From NCBI GenBank assembly GCA_963802275.1, contig CAWDIB010000003.1, positions 62,001 to 126,000 on the forward strand: 64,000 nucleotides of DNA, written 5' to 3'. Of this stretch, positions 18,351 to 27,549 are shown one piece after another; position 1 is the first letter of the stretch; the number at the start of each line of letters is the position of its first letter. The position numbers and the translations under genes were made by a program. This DNA is from CAZMZW01 sp963802275. Lineage in GTDB: Bacteria; Chloroflexota; Anaerolineae; Anaerolineales; Anaerolineaceae. The notes under the pieces are model-generated. The model searched no databases and was not told where the DNA came from. It saw only the letters and a list, made by a program, of their open reading frames with translations.

Positions 18351-18683
18351 ATGTCTGAACCAACACCATCTTCCTCGAAAAATACTTCCATGGCGGCAAT
18401 TGCGTATTTCCTTTTCTTCGTGCCGCTGCTGACCGATGCCAAGGATGATCCCTTCGTGAAATACCATGTGAAACAGGGATTATTGCTGCTCATTCTCGGT
18501 ATCATAGTCAGTATTTTTAATTCCATCATCGGGCGCATTCCTTTTATCGGCTGGGCTGTATCGTTCATTCTGGGAGTGGGCATGTTCGTTCTCTGGCTGC
18601 TCGGCTTGATGAACGCCTTGAATGGAAAACAGGAACCCGTGCCGGTAGTCGGGCAATACGCCGAAGAATTCTTTAAATTCTAA
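18351..18683 (+). CDS. DUF4870-like small membrane protein
   Basis: 110 residues, AAGGAG seven bases before ATG 18351. Three hydrophobic segments (about 14-30, 47-65 and 70-92) and the motif DDPFVKYHVKQGLLLL, seen in the Tic20-like/DUF4870 membrane family. Function of the family is unknown. Flanked by its own promoter and a strong terminator, so it is a single-gene unit. Confidence 0.75.
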   Translation: MSEPTPSSSKNTSMAAIAYFLFFVPLLTDAKDDPFVKYHVKQGLLLLILGIIVSIFNSIIGRIPFIGWAVSFILGVGMFVLWLLGLMNALNGKQEPVPVVGQYAEEFFKF

Positions 18684-18694
18684 ATGGCTTTAAT

Positions 18695-18724
18695 GGCCAG
18701 GCGGAACACCGCCTGGCCTTTTTT
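18695..18724. terminator. Rho-independent terminator
   Basis: Perfect ten-base stem GGCCAGGCGG/CCGCCTGGCC with an AACA loop, followed by TTTTTT. It ends the DUF4870 gene; the stop of the convergent lipoprotein gene lies in the T-run. Confidence 0.92.
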
Positions 18725-19544
18725 ATTTAATGGCGTGTTTGTACACTTCGATTCCCCATGAACCGCTGGGATTACCTTGTTCATTGGGACTGATGCAGTA
18801 GCTTAACAACTCTTCCGTATAGGTATTGATGGCGCCCTTGCGGGTCAGGAAGTCCGTTTTCAGTCCCATCACGAACAGATATTCATTACTGGCTGGAAGA
18901 TAGGTGGGCTTAAGAAAGAACCTTTCTTTCTCGGTACCCTCATCCAATAGGGTGACTGGCTGTGTGGATGATGGTAATTCATCCACACCGATTTGCAGAA
19001 TGCGAAAGATGATTCCGGTTTGGCCGTTCGCTTGTGAAAATACCTCGGGGTGTTTTAATTTGAGCAGGTTAATGTAAGCGGTTCCAAGAGGGGCATGAGT
19101 GGGGTAATACTGGTAATTGACCAGGTTGACTTCCCATTTAAATGCATAATCTATTTCGTATGTTAATCGGTCGTTGCCAATGCTTGTGCGTACCAGCACA
19201 TGCCCGCTAAGCGGGTCAAAAAGGCGGCGAAAAACACCTTTCTTGTCTTTCCAAATCCAGACGTTTAATTCTGGGTAATACTCTGCAATGGACTGCTGTC
19301 CATCTATTTTCAACCCCAACATATTATTGGGCAAGGAAGGGGGCGATGGAGTATGTGTAGGAAAAATTGGTGTAAATGGTGTAGGGGTATTTTCTGCCGG
19401 TAAGGTCGTGACTTTGAGGGAGCTTGCCCCTTGAGTGCCATTCAACGATTCCAATGTGGTTGGACGGCAGCTGTTACATAAAAACCCGAACAATAAAATA
19501 CAGAACCAAAAGAAATGAGAATAACGAATGATGTGCTTATCCAT
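18723..19544 (-). CDS. Putative lipoprotein of unknown function
   Basis: 273 residues. N-terminal signal with hydrophobic core (FFWFCILLFGFLCNSC) and a likely lipobox cysteine at about residue 26, then a Thr/Pro-rich linker (TPTPFTPIFPTHTPSP) common in surface proteins. The remaining ~200 residues show no motif I recognise. It should be anchored outside the cytoplasmic membrane. It lies 307 bases downstream of the Pel-region operon on the same strand, so linkage to that operon is possible but not shown. Confidence 0.65.
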   Translation of the reverse strand: MDKHIIRYSHFFWFCILLFGFLCNSCRPTTLESLNGTQGASSLKVTTLPAENTPTPFTPIFPTHTPSPPSLPNNMLGLKIDGQQSIAEYYPELNVWIWKDKKGVFRRLFDPLSGHVLVRTSIGNDRLTYEIDYAFKWEVNLVNYQYYPTHAPLGTAYINLLKLKHPEVFSQANGQTGIIFRILQIGVDELPSSTQPVTLLDEGTEKERFFLKPTYLPASNEYLFVMGLKTDFLTRKGAINTYTEELLSYCISPNEQGNPSGSWGIEVYKHAIK

Positions 19545-19851
19545 TATTAGGCAAAATTCACCTTTATTGAGTTGGAAGGAAAATGACTTAAATTTTCTCT
19601 AATTTTACTGGATGGTATGCCTTGGTCAGGATTTGGTCGCTGATGATACTTACTCAGCTTACATTCTTCCTGCCATTAATGTTGCCTGGATGAGTTGAAT
19701 CTAAGTGACTTTAGTAGTGGGAGCTGCGCAATTGGTTAGATCCTGGCGGGTTATTACTCATATTCTAAAGAGGCAAACCAACCCTCCCCCCACCTTTTAA
19801 TGTTGCTTTGTAATGGCACAAGAAAATAATTCTCTTTAGAAAAAGCATTGA
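19545..19851. other. 307-base intergenic region, no gene seen
   Basis: Between the lipoprotein gene and the DUF4832 gene, both on the minus strand. It should hold the lipoprotein promoter. I see no convincing RNA gene, terminator or coding frame. Confidence 0.5.
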
Positions 19852-21244
19852 TCAGAAAAAACGCTTGATCTCAAATGACCCCAATGGTTGTATGCGATCA
19901 TTTCTGGAATTCGCCATGGCAAAACTTACCGCTGGTAGATTTGTCAGAGGGTCCAGTACACCGACCCCAATGGAGTAAATGCCATTGCTGAGTTGGTCAA
20001 GAGCTAACTTGTGATTGATCCTGACCTCTTGGCCTGGCAATATTCTGCGCACATCCAGATCAAGTGGGTATTGGGTGAGAACACTGCCATCCTCACCCAG
20101 CAAAAATAGTTGCACAGGCCATGCATAATACATGGGCGCTATGCCAGCATTGCTGAAAACCAATTGCAGGGATAGCTGGTTACCCCAATTGACCTGGCGC
20201 GGCATTTTTACCTGCTTGAGGTAAAGATGATAGCCGATGGTCGCTTGCGCTGAATCGATCCCGGCCTGCAATGAATCTTCATTGGGGATATCAGAAGGAT
20301 CCCCCTGGACCGATGAAGGTTGTATGCGATGCACGCAGCAATTCCAGCGTTTGGTCCAACTTACTTAGATACAATTCTTCATCAGGAATTCTTGAAGTTT
20401 GTTCTCCGCCAATTGGTGCAACTTGCCAGTCATTGGGCATGGGTGAAAGAGCAAATAATTCGCCGGTCTGAGAATATTCCCCACCAATGGCGATCCAATC
20501 CAGCCAGGTTTGGGTTGCAGTGTAATCGCCCGTCAGATCGTTATACAATCCCAATCCTTTGGTTGCGGCGATGGCAAACGGGCGGCGCATGAGCAGATGG
20601 GTGTGCGGGAATGCCTGCAAATATTGTGCAACATATTGGTCACGAACAGCCTCGCTGGGGAGGGGGCGAATATTGGTTTCTGCGCGGATATGCCATTCAC
20701 CCCAATGTCCTAGGCTGCCCAGCTCAATGTAGGCAATAAAATCCTTTCCCCCATAGCGCTCCCCCAGGGCTTGAATGGCTTTTTGATGGTAGCTGATCAG
20801 CACCGGATTGGCATAATTGGGGCTGAATCCCTTGCCATAATCATTATCATAAAAATCCCCGTCCGAGTTTATTCGATCGAATAACCAATCCGGGATATCC
20901 AGGTGCGTCTCTCTTCCCGGTTTATCCATAACAAATCGAAATACGACCCGCTTTCCCTCCGCTCGCCAGCGCTGAAATTGATTACGTTTTTCAAAAGCGG
21001 AAAAATCAAACACCCCTTCCTGCGGTTCGAACTCCCGCCAGGTGAGATCGGCATATACCAACGTGTGGGGTTGTTCGCTTTTTTTTATGGTTGCCCATGG
21101 CGCCCAGCCCATCAGCGGATTTGGGGATGGATCAATAATTGGGGAGTATTTCAATGATTGCGTATTAAGAATTAAATATGCAATGATACCCATCAGAAAA
21201 AGCAGAAATGCCAATAGTATAAGGGTTAACCTTTTTTTACCCAT
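19852..21244 (-). CDS. DUF4832 family TIM-barrel protein, single-base frameshift
   Basis: Two overlapping frames form one protein of about 460 residues. The first (21244 to 20291) starts with a membrane anchor (LTLILLAFLLFLMGIIAYLIL), then has MGWAPWATI, YADLTWREFEPQEGVFDF and GSLGHWGEWH, typical of a glycosidase-like TIM barrel. The second (20334 to 19852) gives the C-terminal beta domain. They join at a run of five G (C on the plus strand, 20301-20305): removing one G restores GPGDPSDIP. The end of the first frame and start of the second are frameshift artefacts. It lies at the end of the Pel-like operon and is a candidate polysaccharide hydrolase, which is inference. May be an assembly error or a pseudogene. 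Confidence 0.7.
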
Positions 21245-21276
21245 AAGCGCATGGGGGTTTGGTCATTTTATTCGGA

Positions 21277-21942
21277 TCAGTCGTGATACTCGCCGTCGTA
21301 TTGAATGAGGGTCACATCTTTAACAGAGGGAAGCTTTTTGACATTGTCCACAAAAGCCAGGTTGTTGTTCTTGACCGATATTTCAATCGCCAGTTCGGTA
21401 TCTTTTTGTCGCACAGTTTTTGATTTGATCTGGTAACGCCATTTACGTAGAACTTCCCGTAATTTGTCATCCAGATCTTTACCGGAATAATGAATTAAAA
21501 ATATATAGATATCGCTTTTGGTCTTTCGTTCACTGATTGCCATTAACATTAGGATGACGGCCAGGGCGCCCAGCACTGCCAGGTAATATTGTTTGGCTCC
21601 AACCGCAATGCCGCTACCGACAGCCCAGAAGAGGTACATGATATCCAGGGGGTCTTTGATGGCGGTGCGGTAACGCACGATGCTCAAAGCCCCCACCATG
21701 CCCAGAGAGAGGGCAATATTGGAACTGATGGCAAGCGTGATCATGGCAGATAGCAATGTCATCACCGCCAGGGTCACCGAGAATTTGTGATTAAAAACGA
21801 CGCCCTGGAATGCTTTGCCATACACGTAGTAGATTAATAAGCCCATCATGGACGCTACGACCAATGCAACCAGCGCCGGGATCAGGGTGGTGAGTGCATC
21901 GATAAAATCGAAACGCAGGAAATTGATCAGTGTATCAAACAT
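21277..21942 (-). CDS. DUF4956 family membrane protein
   Basis: 221 residues. Four hydrophobic helices (about 20-40, 55-75, 78-90 and 105-135) with the family motif LGMVGALSIVRYRTAIKDP, then a cytoplasmic ferredoxin-fold-like tail of about 80 residues. Function unknown; the family is often encoded beside VTC-domain polymerases and CotH proteins, as here (32 bases downstream of the VTC gene). Confidence 0.85.
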   Translation of the reverse strand: MFDTLINFLRFDFIDALTTLIPALVALVVASMMGLLIYYVYGKAFQGVVFNHKFSVTLAVMTLLSAMITLAISSNIALSLGMVGALSIVRYRTAIKDPLDIMYLFWAVGSGIAVGAKQYYLAVLGALAVILMLMAISERKTKSDIYIFLIHYSGKDLDDKLREVLRKWRYQIKSKTVRQKDTELAIEISVKNNNLAFVDNVKKLPSVKDVTLIQYDGEYHD

Positions 21943-21973
21943 GGTTTATCTCCATCCAAATGTATTGTTGCCT

Positions 21974-22675
21974 TTAGATATCTGTCCGTCTATTATATAA
22001 GGTGCGTTCACATCCCAGAAAATATTTTGAAATGGCCGTGTAATCCACTGCGCTGGTTGGCAGGATATTTTGGATCATGTTCGGGAGAAATTCAGTATAT
22101 TTGATCTCCATGATTAAAAATCCTGTTTCCAGCGTCTCCATCATGGCCAGGTCGGGGCAAAAAAGGTCCAGGTTATCCACGCTGGCACGGATGTTGCGAT
22201 CAAAGGTGATCCTGACTGTTCCGGCATCCAGCACGAACGGTTCCCTCTCATAATCGATGATAATGCGTGGGCGTAACACCTTGGAAGTGACCTCGTAATA
22301 AAAGATCTTGTGCAGCTGCTCGTTGCTTTTTTCCAGGAACCCATAATCCCCTTGAATGATTTTGGATGTTTCGTCTGGTGAAAGGGGGGCGCTCATTTTA
22401 TAAACATAATTGTTGTATTTTTGCTTGCGCTCCAGGTGAATGACCTCCCTGCTTTGATTGTAGAGGCGGATGCGGTATTTCTGCCGAATGAGAATGCTCA
22501 TTTCTTTTTCATTGAAAGCTGAATTGTAGTAATCATCAAAATACAAGCTGCGCACTGTGTATAAACCTTGAGTGTCTACATTGGTATCCCGCTCGAGCAA
22601 TCCCGCCACCCGCAACTTGAGCATGGCGTAGTCCGATTGATAAAGTAAATACTTCAATTCGTGGCGGTAGGTCAT
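21974..22675 (-). CDS. VTC-domain polyphosphate polymerase
   Basis: 233 residues, about the size of a bare VTC catalytic domain. Basic and acidic tunnel-lining positions are visible: RHELKYLL at the start, SLYFDDYYN, KYRIRLYN, HLERKQK, IIDYEREPF, VRITFDRNIR and the metal-binding IMEIKYTEFLP near the end. Yeast Vtc4 makes polyphosphate from ATP with this domain. No SPX domain or membrane helices, so it is a soluble cytoplasmic enzyme, perhaps recruited by the DUF4956 protein. Its start lies six bases before the CotH stop on the same strand order. Confidence 0.85.
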   Translation of the reverse strand: MTYRHELKYLLYQSDYAMLKLRVAGLLERDTNVDTQGLYTVRSLYFDDYYNSAFNEKEMSILIRQKYRIRLYNQSREVIHLERKQKYNNYVYKMSAPLSPDETSKIIQGDYGFLEKSNEQLHKIFYYEVTSKVLRPRIIIDYEREPFVLDAGTVRITFDRNIRASVDNLDLFCPDLAMMETLETGFLIMEIKYTEFLPNMIQNILPTSAVDYTAISKYFLGCERTLYNRRTDI

Positions 22676-22680
22676 TGGGA

Positions 22681-24474
22681 TTATTGCGCAGGCTGTTCGA
22701 GTACTCGGCCTCGCGAATCAATATAAAAATATTTAATTCCTGGATGGTGATTGCCGTTCGTATCCCGATAGTCGTCAAAACCCATTTGGGTCTTTCCTTC
22801 CTCATTTGTGGCAATAACCCGCCAGAAATAAGCCCCCGGTTTCAATTTTGGGATCAGAATGGATGAAATATTCGTGATCGTCTGATCAACAACCAAATTG
22901 GTAAATTCCAGACGTGTGCTTACCTGGAAACGATAATTGATATTTTGAGCTTTGAGATCGTATGCCTCATCCCAAATAAATTTGATCTTATCTTCGATGA
23001 CCTCAGGAATGCCTAAATAAAACGGCATTGGTTTTTTTATGGATTCTTGATATAGGTCGAAATTCATTTGAATTTCTGCCGGGATAAAGGAATAGGCAAG
23101 AGCATGATCAATGGGAGTTCCACCTAAATGTAAGAGATCAGGCATCTTGCGTACATATACATCCACTACAGGTTGATAGACTGCTAACATCTGGCGGATG
23201 AGGTCAGTAGTCAGCAAAGCATGCATCTCATTGATTCTTTCATCCAGTATTTTTCGGTATTTCTCAACCCTCAATACCCGCTGGTGAAGGACCACCCCCC
23301 AATAATTGGAGATCCCGCTTTCCCACCCTGAATAGGGGGTTCTACTAAAATGGGTGCGTGCCTGCCTGTCCAGGGCTCCATCAAAATCCCAGGAGATGAA
23401 ATACCACTTGTCACCATTTTGCGGACTGTATAAATAAAAATTTTGGCTTTGGGTGTCTATATTACCGATGAGGATGTTAAAAGCCATCCAGGAAAAATAA
23501 TTGTCGGCATCAAAATATATTTCAAAGGTTTGTTCGATCGGTATGGCCCAGTCATTCACTCGATCCAGCATTTCAATCAATTTGGAATGATCACGGTTGC
23601 CCTTGATCTCCAGGATTCGTGAAAAGGCCAGTTCATTAAAAAGCGGGTCGTCTGCCAGCCGAATCTGGTCAGTATGACGAAAGAATTCGAAATTGGTGGC
23701 TTTATAAAGCTGGCCATTACGATCCAGCAGGTGATTCTCGAGGAACGTTCTATTGGGCTGTTCAACCTGGGTGAATAATCCGTAATCACGAAATGCAGTA
23801 GCAGGAACGGTGGTGGTTTCATCCTTAACGAATAAATTCACGAATTGGGTCCGCAAACTGACCATATGCGGGATCTGTTTTACCAGGTCATAACAGAGTT
23901 TATTTCGCACCCGGGTCAGGTCATACGGATGCTTATTTAATGCAATGGTGGATTGCCCCCGCCATTCCCCAGCCCGGTTGAATAACTCAATTTTGTAGGA
24001 TTTTTGTTTTGCCTGGGTTGTGGAGCTGCCGCGCACCTGGATGGTTGCATTGGGTACTATCTCCCCAAATCCTATTTCGCCTGGCAGGGGGCCGTTTTCA
24101 TCGCCAACTTGGACGATCACTTCCGCCTTTGCCGGAGGATTGGTGAAAACATCAGTGTCAAAATATTTGGTGAAGTCATTCACTGCCTGCCAGGTATGAT
24201 CAGAATCGTCGGATGGGTTTCCCCTTCGTACTGTGATGTACATATAGACGATCGATCCCGGCTGATCATATTGGTAAATATCCGGGTTATCGCTGAGAGC
24301 AATATCATTGATATTGGTGTTTTTGATTATCGCGGGGCTTTGCGGGGTGGCAATAAGTGTCTGGATGCTCAATTGTTCGGATATCGGCTGCGTGCCTGCC
24401 GCGCTTTGCATGGATACTGCCAGCAGGAAGATCAAGGCAATGAAAATAAAAAAACCTTCGCTAAATTTTCGCAT
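22681..24474 (-). CDS. CotH family protein-kinase-like exported protein
   Basis: 597 residues. Signal peptide (FFIFIALIFLLAVSMQSAAG), then a CotH domain: GFGEIVPNATIQVRGSSTTQ (the CotH beta hallmark), QKSYKIELF, RVRNKLCYDLV, then NILIGNIDTQSQNFYLY and YFISWDFDGALDR, which hold the Asn and Asp residues that bind metal in atypical kinases of this type. The last ~90 residues look like a fibronectin-like domain (YRFQVSTRLEF, AYFWRVIATNEEGK). CotH proteins of Bacillus phosphorylate spore-coat proteins. Ten bases after PelG, so in the same operon; the substrate here is unknown. Confidence 0.86.
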   Translation of the reverse strand: MRKFSEGFFIFIALIFLLAVSMQSAAGTQPISEQLSIQTLIATPQSPAIIKNTNINDIALSDNPDIYQYDQPGSIVYMYITVRRGNPSDDSDHTWQAVNDFTKYFDTDVFTNPPAKAEVIVQVGDENGPLPGEIGFGEIVPNATIQVRGSSTTQAKQKSYKIELFNRAGEWRGQSTIALNKHPYDLTRVRNKLCYDLVKQIPHMVSLRTQFVNLFVKDETTTVPATAFRDYGLFTQVEQPNRTFLENHLLDRNGQLYKATNFEFFRHTDQIRLADDPLFNELAFSRILEIKGNRDHSKLIEMLDRVNDWAIPIEQTFEIYFDADNYFSWMAFNILIGNIDTQSQNFYLYSPQNGDKWYFISWDFDGALDRQARTHFSRTPYSGWESGISNYWGVVLHQRVLRVEKYRKILDERINEMHALLTTDLIRQMLAVYQPVVDVYVRKMPDLLHLGGTPIDHALAYSFIPAEIQMNFDLYQESIKKPMPFYLGIPEVIEDKIKFIWDEAYDLKAQNINYRFQVSTRLEFTNLVVDQTITNISSILIPKLKPGAYFWRVIATNEEGKTQMGFDDYRDTNGNHHPGIKYFYIDSRGRVLEQPAQ

Positions 24475-24483
24475 CTAAAAGAT

Positions 24484-25944
24484 TTACTGTGGGGTTGTGA
24501 CTTTGGAATTGGCGTCCATTCTTCGCGCAAGACGCGCCAGAATGCCTTTGGGTTCCTTGAAAAAGAACGGCTGGCGGCTGAAAATGAAGTAATCCAACCG
24601 GTTGGTATAAGAGGATAAACGCAACCAGCCAACCACGTACATGGCGAAACCTCCTGCGACCAGGCCAAAACCATAGAAGGTGGAGGGGAGTTGAATGGTG
24701 ATCCAGGTCCCAATGGCATTCACCAAAAGAAAAGTGAAAGAAATGAGCAAGGCATCTGCGTTATCGGCGAAATAGAGCAGAAAAAGCATGATGCTGTTGC
24801 CAATTGCAAAGAAGGCATATCCCACACAAAGCACGCGGAATAATCCGATCATCTCATTGCTGAATCCCAGGCCGAAATTACTGATGATTTCTCCTATTAT
24901 CACGATCGCGATGATCGTTACAAAGAACTGGCGTAATGCCAGGTAGAACATTTCATGTTTTAACACCGTCAGCATTTCAGCGTAGGCTTTGCTGATATCG
25001 TTCAATGAACCGCCATTGTTGAGCAAACTGCAATAAAGGCGATACCTCGGGTAGAAATTAACCTCCACCGAGGTCACAAAATTAACGGTTGTAACCAGGA
25101 TGGTAAAGAAGGCTACCAATGCTGGGATATCGTGAAGCGGTGCATGATAGATCAGCCCGTGAACCTGAGCCCCCCAGGGGCTGGTCCACATGAGCATTAA
25201 ATGAATGAATAAACCCAGTGTTACGAAGAAACCGACAAATGGTAGAGGGGGAAAGCGTTCGATCCATTCAATAAAACGCAGGGCGCTGCCTTTGCCCATG
25301 GGGAAGTACTCGTGTATTACAGTAGTATATAAGAACATCATTACGCCATAGCCAACGCAAGCCGCGGCATAAAGAGAAGCAACAACCTCATTTCCTGTGA
25401 TCACAAGCACATAACCAATAACCAGGCTCATGCTCACCCCCAGTGCAAATCCCAGCATGATTCTGCGGTAATCCTTGACAGCTGTGATGAAAATAATTTG
25501 CAGCCAAACGGCTACTGCCAGGCAAAAAAGTATGAACAGTAGAATGCTGTATTCCAAAGGTAAAGCGGTGATGTATAGGAAAATTCCCCAACCAATCGCG
25601 CCAACAAATAATAAGATGGACATGGCTCCGTATAACGCGGGCAGGATACGGTCGAATTGATTTTGATAGATCTTGTCGGCTATGTAACGCGAAAGTAAAA
25701 AGGATAATGTACTCACCAGTAATAAGGAAAAGAGCAGGGCATAAGTGATACCCACCACAATCAGGTCCTGTTCATGAGGGGATGCGCCAGCAAAAATAGC
25801 CAGGTATTTCATTCCAAATAATAAAACCGCTCCCATGATCATGGGACCGGCAGTAACGATGCCGGCATACAGGCTCGCCTCCATATTTTGGAGCATACCC
25901 TGCTTCGAGAATAGTTTCCTTAATTCAAATCCTATGCCTGCCAT
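24484..25944 (-). CDS. pelG: PelG-like exopolysaccharide exporter (MATE/flippase fold)
   Basis: 486 residues with about 12 hydrophobic helices. The N-terminus MAGIGFELRKLF is the PelG signature; further support from VKDYRRIMLGFALG, FYPRYRLYCSLLNNGGS and ILVTTVNFVTSVEVNFYP. PelG moves the nascent Pel polymer across the cytoplasmic membrane with PelD, PelE and PelF. Overlaps the end of pelF by 13 bases. Confidence 0.92.
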   Translation of the reverse strand: MAGIGFELRKLFSKQGMLQNMEASLYAGIVTAGPMIMGAVLLFGMKYLAIFAGASPHEQDLIVVGITYALLFSLLLVSTLSFLLSRYIADKIYQNQFDRILPALYGAMSILLFVGAIGWGIFLYITALPLEYSILLFILFCLAVAVWLQIIFITAVKDYRRIMLGFALGVSMSLVIGYVLVITGNEVVASLYAAACVGYGVMMFLYTTVIHEYFPMGKGSALRFIEWIERFPPLPFVGFFVTLGLFIHLMLMWTSPWGAQVHGLIYHAPLHDIPALVAFFTILVTTVNFVTSVEVNFYPRYRLYCSLLNNGGSLNDISKAYAEMLTVLKHEMFYLALRQFFVTIIAIVIIGEIISNFGLGFSNEMIGLFRVLCVGYAFFAIGNSIMLFLLYFADNADALLISFTFLLVNAIGTWITIQLPSTFYGFGLVAGGFAMYVVGWLRLSSYTNRLDYFIFSRQPFFFKEPKGILARLARRMDANSKVTTPQ

Positions 25945-27347
25945 TCTTTTTTCACCTTTTCATAAACTTTGATATATTTGTCGACCATATCTTGATGGTT
26001 AAAACTCTTCTTCATTCTATCCTGGCCGGCTTTCCCCATCGTCATGCGCATTTTCTTGTTGCGGCACATCTCAATTAATGCATTTAATAGGTCGGTCTGG
26101 TTCATGGGAGGCACGTAGATGCCTGCTGGGCCAAAGGCATCTCCTTTCTCACTTTCGATCAATTCGCGGCATGAACCTACATCTGTTGCCACCAATGGCC
26201 GGCTGGCTGCCAATGACTCCAGGATCGCGAAAGGCTGGCCTTCAGAAATGCTGGTCAGTAAAGTAAAATCAATTTTTTGTAAATAAGTGGGGATATCCAC
26301 CACTCCGGTGAATTCAATGTCCTTAACTTCAAGATATTCAATTAATGATAAACATTCCTGGTAATAATCTTCGTCATCCACGCTACCCAGGATGTGTAAG
26401 CGCACATTTGTCACTTCCTGCTTTAAGCGGGAAAAGGTGTAGATCATTGTTTTAATATCTTTAATGGGAGCAATCCTCACAATTGCCGCAATATCGATCC
26501 ACCCGTCATCTTTTTTCATTGGAATTGCCGCAAATTTCTTGATATCGATGCCGTTGCTGATCACGGTGCATTTATTTTCCGGGCAACCCAGTTCCTGCTG
26601 AATTAAACTGGCCCGCTTAAATAAGCTGGTAACCTGCTGCGCCCGCTGGTAAGCAAACCGGGAGTACATATAGAACATGGAGATCCACAATTCCTTTAAA
26701 TAGGGAACCACCCAATCTGCGCGCAAGATCTCTTCTTCCCGCTCCCTGGTATAGATGCCATGTTCGGTCAGGACAAAGGGTTTTTTGAATTTTGTGGCTC
26801 CCAGGGCACCCAGGACCCCCGCGTAGCCAGTGGACACGCTGTGATACAGATCGGCTTTGGGTATGGGCTGCCCGATCAAGTATAAGAGCGGAAGGAACAT
26901 GGACCGAATTGTCCAAAAAAGGTCGGCAAAACCAACAAAGGGGAACTCTTCCCTGCAAAAATTCTTAACCAGGCTAAGAAAATCCTCGCTCATGAATAAT
27001 TCAACCGGGTTCTTGGATTTTTCATTAAAACTGTTCAAGATGATATTCCAATCCGGGGATTTGCATCGAATTAACTGGTCAAATTGTTCTTTTTCTTCCT
27101 GCGAGTAGCGCATATTGTGCAAGCGGTTGACACGCAAGCTCAGGGCAGTGTCAAGAAAATTTTCTTTCACTTCAACCACGTTGCTTGGGATTTCATAAAC
27201 AAATTTCCCGCGTTTTCTTTCCTGGTCCGTTATTGACCAGAGAATGAATTTATGTTCTGGCAGGGCTTTGATGAAACCGTCCACCCAGTTGGATACACCG
27301 CCGGTTACATATGGATAACTTCCCTCAAGTATCAGACAGATCTTCAC
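25932..27347 (-). CDS. pelF: PelF-like GT4 glycosyltransferase
   Basis: 471 residues from GTG 27347 with AAGGAG seven bases upstream. N-terminus LILEGSYPYVTGGVSNWVDG is diagnostic of PelF; later LTEHGIYTREREEEI, VISNGIDIKKF, IAAIVRIAPIKDIKTMIYTF and the GT4 E-x7-E region SEGQPFAILESLA. It polymerises Pel from UDP-sugars (N-acetylgalactosamine type in known Pel). Cytoplasmic; works with PelG. Part of the tight minus-strand operon. Confidence 0.93.
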   Translation of the reverse strand: MKICLILEGSYPYVTGGVSNWVDGFIKALPEHKFILWSITDQERKRGKFVYEIPSNVVEVKENFLDTALSLRVNRLHNMRYSQEEKEQFDQLIRCKSPDWNIILNSFNEKSKNPVELFMSEDFLSLVKNFCREEFPFVGFADLFWTIRSMFLPLLYLIGQPIPKADLYHSVSTGYAGVLGALGATKFKKPFVLTEHGIYTREREEEILRADWVVPYLKELWISMFYMYSRFAYQRAQQVTSLFKRASLIQQELGCPENKCTVISNGIDIKKFAAIPMKKDDGWIDIAAIVRIAPIKDIKTMIYTFSRLKQEVTNVRLHILGSVDDEDYYQECLSLIEYLEVKDIEFTGVVDIPTYLQKIDFTLLTSISEGQPFAILESLAASRPLVATDVGSCRELIESEKGDAFGPAGIYVPPMNQTDLLNALIEMCRNKKMRMTMGKAGQDRMKKSFNHQDMVDKYIKVYEKVKKEWQA

Positions 27348-27547
27348 AGCCAGACTCCTTGCACATATCTTATGAATGGATTTAATGAAAATTTTAACGA
27401 CATGGTCCTGATCCGATGAAAATTTTTATTCTGAATATTCGCATGTTTTTTACATTTGCAGTAAAGATCCAATATGAATTCTTTGGAAAGGTAAAATTCA
27501 CTAATATGGTCGTTCTTAAATAAAATAAAATGACTCTTTGTTTCCAT
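27344..27547 (-). CDS. Possible 67-residue small protein between pelA and pelF
   Basis: Starts two bases after the deacetylase stop and ends by overlapping the pelF GTG start by four bases (GTGA). This exact fit is the main reason to take it seriously. The product METKSHFILF...YVQGVWL is basic, with no signal, helix or motif I recognise, and there is no clear ribosome-binding site. It could instead be the pelF leader. Confidence 0.3.
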   Translation of the reverse strand: METKSHFILFKNDHISEFYLSKEFILDLYCKCKKHANIQNKNFHRIRTMSLKFSLNPFIRYVQGVWL

Positions 27548-27549
27548 CT

